From the NCBI GenBank assembly GCA_008711295.1, contig VUYV01000090.1:2596917-2660916 (forward strand): a stretch of DNA of 64,000 bases. The letters run 5' to 3'. How positions within the stretch are numbered: position 1 is the first letter of the stretch; each line of letters begins with the position of its first letter. This document shows positions 37,691 to 48,303 of the stretch, one piece after another. This stretch comes from Anarhynchus alexandrinus (lineage: Eukaryota; Chordata; Aves; Charadriiformes; Charadriidae). The notes under the pieces are model-generated. The model saw only the letters and a program-made list of their open reading frames with translations, did not search any database and had not been told where the DNA came from. The position numbers and the translations under genes were made by a program.

Positions 37691-39539
37691 GAGCTCTGAA
37701 GCTGAAATTGCAGGTCTTGGCCAATCCTTTTTTCTTGGGTTGAAATCGGCAGTCTGTTACCCTGTCTCTATTGGAAGTAAAGTCACAATCCTGACCAAGA
37801 AGCAAAAAGGTTGGGTTTTTTTTTAAAAAAAAAAAGTCTCACAACAGCCCAGATATCTTAACAGGCTTTTTTGGCAAAGCTTTACATTTGTATTTACAGC
37901 TTTAAGCAGATCCAAGATTACAGAGATAGAAGAGATATTTAAAAAATAACAACTCTGTTTGCATGGTTTGTCTTTCATGCCATTGTCAAGAGTGCATTGT
38001 ACTATTGTACACTCAAAGAAAGGATCAGTAACCCAACCATAGAGTGATATTTCTATTGTGTTCTGCAAGAAGCGCAATTATCATCACCACATCATAATAC
38101 AGTCCCATAAAGAAAGATTCTCTCACCCTGAGCCAACACACAGAAACTTAATGCCTTCGAAGACTTTTTATAGCCCTATATTCTAAAATTTCCAGGTTCA
38201 AACAGAAAGGAAAAAAAAAACAAAAACCAAACAAAAAAAAAAAGATAAATAAAGTTTTATTAAAAAAGCATTCTGACCATTAAGGCAAAAATGTGCATTT
38301 GTGTAACATCTTTTTGTAAAGAGGATTAACAAGCAGAAGGACCAAACAGTAAAGCCTGGGTTTTCTTTCATTCTTCCAAATAGCCTCCAAATAGCTCACT
38401 GTTGCATTTTTACTGGTTTATACCTTACTTATGAATTTTGGCATTAAATCAAAGTAATAGTCTTTTCAATCTGTTATCCTGTCTTCCACAGTAGCTACAG
38501 CCAGATAATTTATGCAACAGTTTAAACTTTCTTCCTTGAGATCATATTGATGCATAAAGTTCCTTCCTCACCTCTGGCAGGTAGCAGTTAGATTACATCC
38601 TGAAAACTTATGTCCTGGATGATAGCCATTTCTTTGAATATTTCCAATACAAGCTAGCATGACTGTTGCTGTGTACTAAACATCCCTGTAAAGTGGGAAG
38701 ACCCATCTAGAAACATGGGCCATATATGACTTGTCAAAACAACTGATTGAGTCTGGTTGCTCTCTTCTCTTACTATTCCTGAGGCACAAGTGAGGAGGGA
38801 GCTGCCAGCCACCTGAAAAGTTCTATGCCCAGTCTTCTTTTCCAGCAGCCCAGCATGTGGCAGTCACAGAAAAATGGGAAAATGGCAGTGAAGGGCTATT
38901 GTGAAAGAAAGCAGCAGGGAGTGGGATAGATCAATGATTCTGGAAGTAGCAGTAAAGACTAGCCAAAGCTTCCCTTGATACGCATGGCCAGATGTATGCT
39001 GCATCGTGTATCAGCAATACTTCCATTGCTTCAGATCTAGCAAGCATACTCAATCTCATTGATTTGGGCATGTTCAGTAAATCCTGTGCCATAAGGATAA
39101 ATGTAATTTACCGTGCAAGTGCAAATCCTCTGGTCAGTCCATTACGTGCTGGCCACGTGACCATGGAAGAGCCATGGCACGTGACTCAAATGCTTTTATA
39201 AGACACTGTGTGGCCAGCTGCATCAGAAAGACTGGGCATCACCAACATAAATAAATAATGGCAAAAAAAGATTGTCCACATATTAAGGTACCAGTCTAGC
39301 ATTCAAGTCGCTAAAATTCAGTTTTGCGCTTCAAGAGATTCTGCCTGTGGTCCAGGGCTAATCATCTAATTTTCCCTCGGTGTCAATTCTGTTCACTAGA
39401 TTAGGGGCATGATAATACTTTCCTGCCTTAGAAGCCTGTTGTAAGGATCAATACATTAAGGATTCTTAAACATTCAGACCATATATTATTGGATGATTAC
39501 CCAAGGTAGCAAGAAATGTCAGACCCTTTTATTAATCCC
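37691..39539. other. Unassigned AT-rich non-coding DNA between two old LINE relics
   Basis: No recognised element. A T9A11 tract lies at 37816-37835 and an A-rich run at about 38209-38243. Both favour nucleosome depletion but are otherwise uninformative. Confidence 0.5.
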
Positions 39540-40110
39540 ATGAAGTTCATTGCCTCAAATCTCGAAGCAATGAGGCCACATTTATGTAAAAAGGATTTCT
39601 TGCTATCAGTTTTAAACTGAAAGGCTATGATTTCCTTGTGAACCCTTTGTTCTTGTGTTCTGACAGAGTTAAATCAGTGCACCTTCTTGACATTCTCTAA
39701 ACCATTAATAATTTATACAACTCTTTCATTTCACCTCTTATTCATCCCTGCTCTTACGTAAATACTCTAATCTTTTTAATCTCTGCATGTATGAAACTCT
39801 TTCCATGCCTCTAATCATTCTCATTACTATTCTCTATTCCCTATGTCTTATAGCCTAAATGAAATAAAGTGACCAAACTGAATGCATATTCAAAATGGAA
39901 GGTTACTATTGCTTTATGTAAGGATCCTCTCTTTTTTTTTCCCCTTGTGTGGGAAAACACACAATTGACGTTTTCAATAGGAAGTCCACAGTAACAGCAT
40001 AGTCTTTCCTCTGAATATAGCTGCTGTTTATTTAGGACTTCTCAGGGCATGCAAGCAGTTCTAGTAATTTTTCCCAATGTCCATTAATGTTTTCTTACTT
40101 CCTCAATTGT
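39540..40110 (-). mobile_element. Very old CR1 relic, antisense 3' half
   Basis: The plus strand carries TTTGTTCTTGTGTTCTGAC (39647-39665), ATAATTTATACAACTCTTTC, TACTCTAATCTTTTTAATCT, CATGCCTCTAATCATTCTCA, then AATGCATATTCAAAATGG and ATTGCTTTATGTAAGG. These are the successive blocks of antisense CR1 ORF2 C-termini of the old turtle-like lineage. Beyond an A/T-rich interruption the match seems to go on with GACGTTTTCAATAGGAAGTC (near 39967) and TTTTTCCCAATGTCCATTAA (near 40068). No frame survives. The family call rests on remembered consensus order, not on an alignment. Confidence 0.6.
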
Positions 40111-43100
40111 TGTTGGAGTATAGGCTTCCAAACTGTAGGTCCCTGCATTCTGCACCCTGGCATTCTCTCTGTTTTGCTCTTAATTAATTTCTTTCTTTCC
40201 TGTGTCAGCACAGCTGTTTCCTGAGCTTTGCTGAAAAATCCTGTTTTTTTCTTCAATTTTATTTCCATTACTCAAATAAGTACTATCCCACCATATCTTG
40301 TACTGCTGCCTTATGCTATTGCTTTGCATGAATCCAAACGTGATCATCTGGGCACAATGAGAAGACCTTCACTCATCTATTGCACCAATCTGTTTAGCTT
40401 GGCATTCCCTTATCTGTTCCCACAAACCCTCTTACTTATCTTTGGGATCTTTTCCCTCCTGTTTGCCTTCCTTTCTGTTTTGCTTTAAATCAATGATCTC
40501 CTGGCCATCTTGATTGCCAACTGTGCCATACCATCATTTTGTGTTACCCATGAGAATGTGCACTCTTGCTCAAAGTTCTGTTGATGCTGACTTGGTTAAA
40601 TCCAGCTGCAGTGAAGTATGGACCATTGTCTGAGTACAGTAATCCCAGGCCAAACACATACTCTGCAAAACACACCTGGGGCACCCTCGTCAGAGCTCTT
40701 GCTTGCGTGTCCTTCAGACAGACACTTCTCAGAAATGTGTGTAATGCCTTATAGGTGACTGTTACCAGAAGTAAAGTCTATTCTCATCTTCTGCCAGAAT
40801 TAAGATGCGTAAAGACTATATTGCATACTGTCTTTGAATTCATCATCCAGTTACATATATACCCTTAATTAGATATTTATGTCTGCCAAGCAGACTGACT
40901 CTCTAACCAGTCCTAGCGATGTCCGTAATTTCATATATGAGATGTTGTCCATTTCTTATAACTCCTGGACTATGACTCAACTCTCCATAAATAAAATGTC
41001 TCAATCACACAGTTCATCCATCATCTCATATAAGAGACAGCTTCATGTGGTACTTACTCCTCACAATCGGGTCAATGCCAGAGTATAATCTTTTTTGCTC
41101 TCGTTAATCCCCACTTTCAGTACAGTGTTGTGTTAGAGACAGAAGGTGCATATACACATCTCAAGAAAAGAAGCAAATATAACGTAGTCCATTGGTGGAA
41201 TCCACCTCACAGAGATGCATGCATTGTGTTGTAGAAAGCCAGTTCAGTATCTGCTACTCGTAGTGACTCTTGCTCCATGTTGCAGCTCTGGAGTCTTCAC
41301 AACACAGTCATCTGAGCGCACTCAGAATGCACCTTCTCTGATGAGACTGCTCACAGTGCCAGTACCTAGAGGTGAGGTGGTAAAAATGTTTGTTTGCAAA
41401 AAGCTGTCTGTGACTCTTTCTAACAGCCATTTTTTGTGCCTCTTGGTACTTTCCAACAACTTCTGCAAGCTGCTGACTTAACCACGGCATCCTTGGTTAC
41501 CAGCAGGACAAATACTTTAGGCACCTACTTTAGCTATAATATTTTTATTCATCAAATGCCTGTTCTTGGACCCATGACTCTCCTTACGCTGCATCACTAT
41601 GTGTTAAAACCTGTCTCAAAAGCTATTGGTAAGAGCACGCAGCATCTAGGAAGACAGTTATTTGTCCTTATAGATCATTGATTCCTTTCATGTACATCAG
41701 TCTTACACATTCTTAATTGCACCTCAAGGCCTGACCATTATTTCCGAGAAGTCTACAGAGCTCTGTTCCCCTCACTTTCACCTTGCCCATGTTTTCGCTA
41801 ATATTCTCTTCCCAGTACTTGCTTATAAATCGTTGCACCTTCATATTATGGACCTGCATTGTGTGTTCCTTGATGCCTCATTTACCTTCAAGAATGTCAT
41901 CAGAACTGCTCCTAGGACTTTTTCTAGTGTTTCGATTGACATTAGAACTCCTTTGAAGATGGACAGATACTCAAAGCTACTCATGGCCAGCAACGCTAAC
42001 CCAATGATAACAGTAAAGGTAGTTGCATTGCCTTATTATGCCAAAACTTGTACTTGACTTCACCTAAAATGGTATTTTTATCCTAAAGCAGAGCTTCCAT
42101 CCTCAGTCTCTGGATAAGGCTAATGACTTATTTTCAGTGTGACTTCAGTACAGGTTCTGATATTACCCGAAGAGTCCTTCATTTCTTGTGGAGCTAGATT
42201 ACCACTGTAGTCTGCTGCAAGTAATTACTGTACACAGTATGGTAGTTCATTGCTATATTTGCCAGTTCCTTTCTATGGAGATTTTAACAACATTTCATTG
42301 TCTCACACAGTAAACATGGGAATATACCTCTAAAATAACCCTGCAGCGTAGGTGTCCTTTTCCTTGACATATATTATCAGTCTCCTATTTGGATGCTGCT
42401 AGACAGTTTTCTTTTCTCTCTTCCATCACGGACTTCATTGCTGTTCACCGGTGGGAGGTACACCTGCATTTGGACTACTGGAAATTCTAACAAATAACAT
42501 CATTTGGGGAGGAGAGGTTCTTATGGACAGTATGTATTCACCCCACTGACTTCATAAAGCTTTTACTATCTTCCATCACTCAGTAGACACCCTCCCTAAA
42601 CCTAACCACTTATCAGCTGGTATTATAATGCAGCTGGAATTTAATTGGTTGCCAGTCTAATAACATAGCTTCAAACATTATTTGACATGAATATATGTAT
42701 ATTAGTTTGGAGATTGCTCATATGTGCCAGACATCTCTTCTGTAGGCTTCCTTCATTAGCCGCACTGCTGCTTACCACTCCTATGGTAGTTTCAGTTTTG
42801 GGATAAGAAGTATTTCTAGTCCTTATCCCTGACCACAGATAGCTTTTTTTTTTTTCTGCTTTTCATGCTGCTTTCTGATGTCTGCCCTAGATCACAGTGC
42901 TCCTACTTCCTGGTTTTCTTTAATTTGAGGCAGTAGATTGTTGGTTTTTTTTTTTCCCTAGTATCCACTATTGCTTTGATAGTTTCCCTGTATAGTGCAA
43001 CAGTCTTGGTTATTGGAAGCTATGCTGTATGTCTCTTGACAGTCTTTTCTGTGAGAAACTTGTCTCCCACATACAAATCTGTCATTAACAAGGAATCTTT

Positions 43101-43900
43101 AACGTTTCTAGAGTTTCATGGGGCTAGAAGAGTTCCCAGCTCTTGGTATAATTATTTCCTCTTCTGCTTGGCTTTAAGTAGAAAATACCAAAACCACCAC
43201 AACAGCTTCTTGTCCATGATGTCCTTCCGTGGGTTCACGTTACTTATTAAGCACTTTTATCAGTTTTCCCAGTGTTTCAGGCACAAGAGCATCTTACTCA
43301 CTTCTCTTCCATCTTTTCCCAAAAGGATAGTAAAAAAAACCCTTTACTGTCATTTTTTCATCTTTATTCCTTTGTGCATACACACAATTACTTTTTTAAC
43401 CACTTGCTTTTTTTTGTGTAGGTTATTTTGTCTGGAAGTCCACCATCACATTTTTAAAAGTCCCTCCAGGCCATCTGTTTACTTTACTCCTAGCTTTGTT
43501 TTCTAGTTAATCATATTTGAAGAGGGAGGTGAGTCTCTGAGGAATTATTGCTGCTGACATGTTTCTGCATCATGTACTGAATGATAATACAAGACAACTC
43601 CATGTTTATAAGACTAACCTGGCTTTTTAATAAACAAACTATTTACACAGATGCTGAGACTGCAATTAACACCAAAGCCATGTGCATGCAGATTAGCTTA
43701 TGTTTGGTCTTTCAGATCTCCCTGCAACCTATGTTCTTCTCCCTGGTTTCACACAGATTTCTGTATTCGGTTATCTTTATTTACTTCCCCAGCCTAAGGA
43801 ATTGCATGTGATTTAACAGCAGCTAGAGAAGTCAGATGCTGAGCACTTATCAGTAGTGGTAGCAGCTGTTATTCCAATAAATCTGTCTTTTCCAGCTTGG
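40111..43900 (-). other. Pyrimidine-biased segment, possible eroded body of the antisense LINE
   Basis: For nearly 4 kb the plus strand is markedly rich in T and C, which leaves unusually long open plus-strand frames (for example 42976-43506, 176 codons). CR1 sense strands are purine-rich, so an antisense copy running 5'-ward from 40110 would produce this bias, and the length fits the rest of a roughly 4.5-kb CR1. I could not match individual reverse-transcriptase or endonuclease motifs, so this remains a hypothesis. The translated frames show no domain I recognise and are best treated as by-products of strand bias. Confidence 0.25.
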
Positions 43901-44142
43901 CTTTATATTTAGGTACTCACTTAAGCAAGACTGCATCTATGTTAAACAGAATTCCTCTCAAAAAAAAAATGGAATTTTAAGTATTAGCTCTGGCAACACT
44001 ATGTATTTTCTAGGAAAGAAAATTTTCAAAACTTTGTGCTCATGTCTCACATATAGTCCAGGCATATGCAGAAAAAATTACCTGGTTTGAGTATTGATGA
44101 GCTTTCCTTAAATCCATCACTGGTCTTGTACACATTATCTCA

Positions 44143-44182
44143 CTTGGACCTTGTCACCCATCCTTGGACCGTGTCACCCATA
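44143..44182 (+). repeat. Two-copy 20-bp tandem duplication
   Basis: Units CTTGGACCTTGTCACCCATC and CTTGGACCGTGTCACCCATA abut and differ at two positions. The copy number is too low for a minisatellite, so this is a local slippage or duplication event. Confidence 0.9.
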
Positions 44183-44763
44183 CAGGATGTCCAAAAAGTC
44201 TGTGCCTAATAAAGCAGTGTATTATGCTGACAGAAAAACCTTTAACATATTCAAATTTACTCTTTGATCATAGACTATGATGGTATTGCCAAGAGAAGGA
44301 TAAAAGGCACATTTAAAACCACTTTAGCTTAAATATTTAAACATTACTATTTCTAAATTCAAATATAGAGAGAGATGCTCTAAAACATATGAGCTACTAA
44401 AAATAAACTCTAAGCTCTTCCTATAGTTTTTGACTCAAATAGCTAAACATGGCAAAATATATCACAATATTTTGATAGGACATTAAAACATGACCATTAA
44501 AATGTGGTATCTAGTGTGGAGGGCTCTTTAGTCAATAACTCCTGTGTTAATCTAAAAATATCCTGTAATAATTCAGGCAAATCTGAGAAAAAAAATGGCA
44601 GTTCAGACCTTGTGCTTAAAGCATTGTGCTCTTTAGTGTAAAGCAGCAATAAAAGATTCATTTCACATTTAAGAATTACATATACGGCTATAAATACAAG
44701 ATATGGCATCAAATATAAAATGAAGATTATACTGCCTTTAAGAAAATCCAACTAATTTTCATT
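44183..44763. other. Unassigned AT-rich non-coding DNA
   Basis: Nothing recognised. An AGGATGTCCAAAAAGTCTG block directly after a TA at 44181-44182 vaguely recalls a mariner-type terminal repeat, but no partner end was found. Confidence 0.5.
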
Positions 44764-45570
44764 CACAGAATCATAGAATAGTTAGAGTTGGAGGGGAACT
44801 TAAACATCATCTAGTTCCAACCCCCCTGCCATGGGCAGGGACACCTCCCTCTAGACCAGGTTGCTCAAAGCCCCATCCAGCCTGGCCTTGAACACCTCCA
44901 GGGATGGGGCATCCACAACTTCTCTGGGCAACCTGTTCCAGTGTCTCACCACCCTCAGAGTAAAGAATTTCCTCCTAATCTCTAATTTAAATATACTGTC
45001 TTCCAGTTTAAAACTGTTACCCCTCGTCCTGTCGCTACACTCCCTGATAAAGAGTCCCTTTCCACCTTTCCTGTAGGTCCCCTTTAGGTACTGGAAGGCT
45101 GCTATAAGGTCTCCCCGGAGCCTTCTCTTCTCCAGGCTGAACAAGCCCAACTCTCTCAGCCTCTCCTCACAGGAGAGGTGCTCCAGCCCTGTGATCACCT
45201 TCATGGCCCTCCTCTGGACTTGCTCCAACAGGTCCGTGTCCTTCTTATGTTGGGGGCCCCAGAGCTGGACTCAGTACTCCAGATGGGGTCTCATGAGAGC
45301 AGAGTAGAGGGGGGGGAATCGCCTCCCTCGACCTGCTGGCCATGCTTCTTTTGATGCAGGCCAGGATGCGGTTGGCTTTCTGGGTTGCAAGCGCACATTG
45401 CTGTCTCATGTTGAGCTTCTCATCCACCAACACCCCCAAGTCCTCCTCAGGGCTGCTTTCAATCCATTCTCTGTCCAGCCTGTATTTGTGCTTGGGATTG
45501 CCCCGACCCACGTGCAGGACCTTGCACTTGGCCTTGTTGCACTTCATAAGGTTTGCACAGGCCCAAATAT
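44764..45570 (-). mobile_element. CR1 LINE 3' end, antisense: ORF2 C-terminal half and 3' UTR
   Basis: The minus strand begins at about 45570 with [19 protein letters not shown], just downstream of motif C. It passes through [16 protein letters not shown] and [18 protein letters not shown], loses frame near 45290, and regains it at [18 protein letters not shown]. It then continues unbroken for about 125 codons through [29 protein letters not shown] and [18 protein letters not shown] to a stop at 44851-44853. The 3' UTR keeps the GCCATGGGC-type stem-loop and ends in octamer-like repeats (CAGAATCATAGAATAG on the plus strand, 44767-44782). The insertion is 5'-truncated, lacks the reverse-transcriptase active site and cannot move. 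It is the best preserved of the copies seen here. Confidence 0.95.
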
Positions 45571-48221
45571 GTTCAGTCTTACTTAAAAATTAATATATAA
45601 GTAGAGGTATATTGCATTTTTCCAGGAAGAGAGACATAGTATGTTTTCTTACTTCACACTGCAGTAGAAGTGGCCACATCTGCTTACCTCAGAAAGCAGA
45701 TGGATGTTCAAATACTGTATCAAAGTATATATTTCAAGGAGAAAATTTAACTGCCTGGGTGTCACATTTTAATTCAATAGAGCTGAAGCAGGAAGATTAG
45801 AATTTTTAAAAATTTCCTGAGTTAATTGATTGATGAATAACAGCTTCCAAGAACAGACCTTTATTCATCTCATTTCATATACCCTGATCTGAAATTCACT
45901 CAGATTACCTCAGGTCATAGAAAATGATAACTAAGGGCACACTGAAGTGTGCACTGCACACTGCACACTTGCATTTTCTATTTTCTAGCATTTTTCTGGG
46001 ATTTTAATTTACTGGAGATACATGACCAGAATACCTATTTCTATAAATCTACTTTTAGAGCTTGAGTCAAGAAATATTAAGAGCAAGTATTTCCCCACGG
46101 TGTTTCTGTGAAGAGCAGTAATGACCTGGTGCCATTTCCCTCTCTCAGGAGAGAGAAACTTTTTACAACTCTCAACACAGACAAATGGGAAAGCTTCTCA
46201 GCTCCAATGATAAACATTTTTATAAATATGGTTATTGATGCAAATACTTCCATGTTTTCTGCCAAATTAGGTTTCCTGCCCAATAGCTTATACTAATTGA
46301 AGAGGTGTTTGTTAAAATGATAGCTATATAGGTACAAACAACAATAGACGAACACCAGCATGAAGTCTAGAACGTGAAATCTATACACATCATAAGTTAT
46401 AGTGTATCTATCTGATTTTATCACTGCTGAATGGTTTTAAAACATTGGATTCCTTTCACTGCTGCATCCACAGCAAGCATATACATGTCAACTCTTTCAA
46501 TTATAGACACCTAATAGGCAGCCAAATTGTCTAAATCGTAAAAGGGAAATTTAAGAGATTTAGGTTTTGAGATAGCAAGAGCCAATTAGAAACGTAATAA
46601 AAAGCATAAAGTTTTGGAGCATAGTTCAAATTGTATCTTCTTAAAGAATGATCTATGATGCATCATATTCAGTAGCTCCAGAGCTTGCAGTACACCTCAT
46701 TTGAACTGGGTACAGCCCTGTACAGAACGTACATGTTTTTCATAGGGACATCATGTGACAGGATGTTTCACACTGAATAGGCATGTCACACACTGACTAC
46801 ATTTAGCCCTTCACAAGGCAGTGAATGGAAGACAAGGAAAAATACCTTCTTAGTCACCCCAACTGGGTGAATGAACAAACATTCAATCTGTGAATAACTG
46901 AAGGAAAAATTAAAATTCATGCAGAATTTGGTGTTGTTTGTTTAGCATAATCCTAAAACGTGTGCTGTTCACACAAATTTATATTAAAAAATGAATACTT
47001 GTTCTTCAAAAATAAATAAATGTTTTGCAATAGAACTCCATCATCTCTGACGCTGATCATAGTGGTTTTCTTTTGTCATGGGAGTGATGGAGTATGACCA
47101 GCTTTAAGCAGGCCATATCATGTAATTGTTATCAACATCCATATATATTCAATTGGACAGGTAATTTTTTTCTCACTGATATTGGCTTCCATCAGCTCTG
47201 TGGATAGATCTTCTTTTTGTCTTCTGGAACGTTCATAATACTATTGGGAAATTGATTTCTAAATTATAAATGAGGCAGGGTCATTTATAATAAACAGTGG
47301 TTTTCAAAAGATCGGGTTTTCGGAAGTCAGTTTCTAACATTAATACGAACTGTCATTGCAAGGGGTTTGTTGAGCACAGCTACAGCGAACAGGACGAGCA
47401 AAGTACAGAACAATAACATTATAGAGGAGGACATTATTGAACAGAACAGATAAAATGGGATACCAAAAAAAATATATGGTACGAGGAGTCAGAAGGTTTA
47501 AGAAACTATGAACTTTAAAATGATTGTTTCTCTTATAGCTTGGTGCTGATAATAAGTTGTCAACTAACTGGTATCATCCAAACAAGTGGCTAGCTGAGTT
47601 TACTAGCTGTATATAGGCAACTGTATAGAAATAGCACATAAAATAGCTGTGTAGAAAAGCATGTAAGGTTATGCATACTTGCTACGTGGATGCACTGCAG
47701 GATACTGCGACTTATTTGCCCTCAGGATGGTATCATGTCATGGAGTTCGGCAAAATGAGATGGCTGTTCTTCAATGAAGGCCCCACCGAGTCCTACTGCA
47801 AAGACAAATGGGATGTGTGAGCTCAAGCTTCAGCTCAAGGAAAATTGTTTGTAAGACAGAGATAAAATTTCAAGGTTTCAAAGCATTTTGGGGCCACCCA
47901 GCTCATATACAACATGTAGGTACGGCCAGAGGTTATTAACAGTTATGATTTCTTTGCATCTACCTGCTAAATTATATAAATAACAAGTAGGTCACATCAC
48001 TCTACATGTTCCAATAACTGTTACTGACACATTTGTTCTTCCTTAGCTTGTTGTTTTTCTTCATTTAGGCCCCAGTTTTGCAAAGATTTCCAGGGCCTTA
48101 TTATGAGGATGGCATTAAAGACTCAAGACCTTACATTCAAATCTGTTTGGAACAGAGACTGTCTTGTGATATAGGTCTGTATGATGCCCAAGGTTTCAGG
48201 GTATTTGAGTTTACTGTAATT
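45571..48221. other. Unassigned AT-rich non-coding DNA
   Basis: No gene recognised. A 9-bp inverted repeat (AAGTGTGCA/TGCACACTT) with an 8-base loop lies at 45945-45970. A protein-like but short open stretch of about 50 codons ends at a TGA near 47820 (see rejected items). Confidence 0.5.
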
Positions 48222-48303
48222 AAAAAAACAACCAAACAACCCACCCCACAAAACAAAAACAACAACCCCCCCCCAAAAAAAACCAAAACAAAACAAACAC
48301 AAA
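48222..48303 (+). repeat. 82-nt tract made only of A and C
   Basis: The plus strand has no G or T for 82 consecutive bases. Runs of A alternate irregularly with single C, CC, CACCCC and a nine-C run (48266-48274). It is not a regular microsatellite. It sits inside a 206-codon open plus-strand frame (48078-48698) that is open partly because no stop codon can be formed from A and C alone, so that frame should not be taken as a gene. Confidence 0.95.

Noticed and set aside
42976..43506. Plus-strand open frame of 176 codons
   Set aside because: It sits in the pyrimidine-biased region. The translation is rich in Phe, Leu, Ser and Cys as expected from T/C-rich DNA, with no recognisable motif.
44181..44215. 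TA followed by a mariner-like terminal motif
   Set aside because: No inverted partner end and no transposase remnants were found nearby.
47295..47310. CAGTGGTTTTCAAAAG resembling a hAT (Charlie-type) end
   Set aside because: No matching opposite end or 8-bp target duplication could be found by eye.
47650..47820. About 50 open codons with protein-like composition ending in a TGA
   Set aside because: Too short, no acceptor consensus or start context found, and no family recognised. It is within chance expectation for 64 kb.
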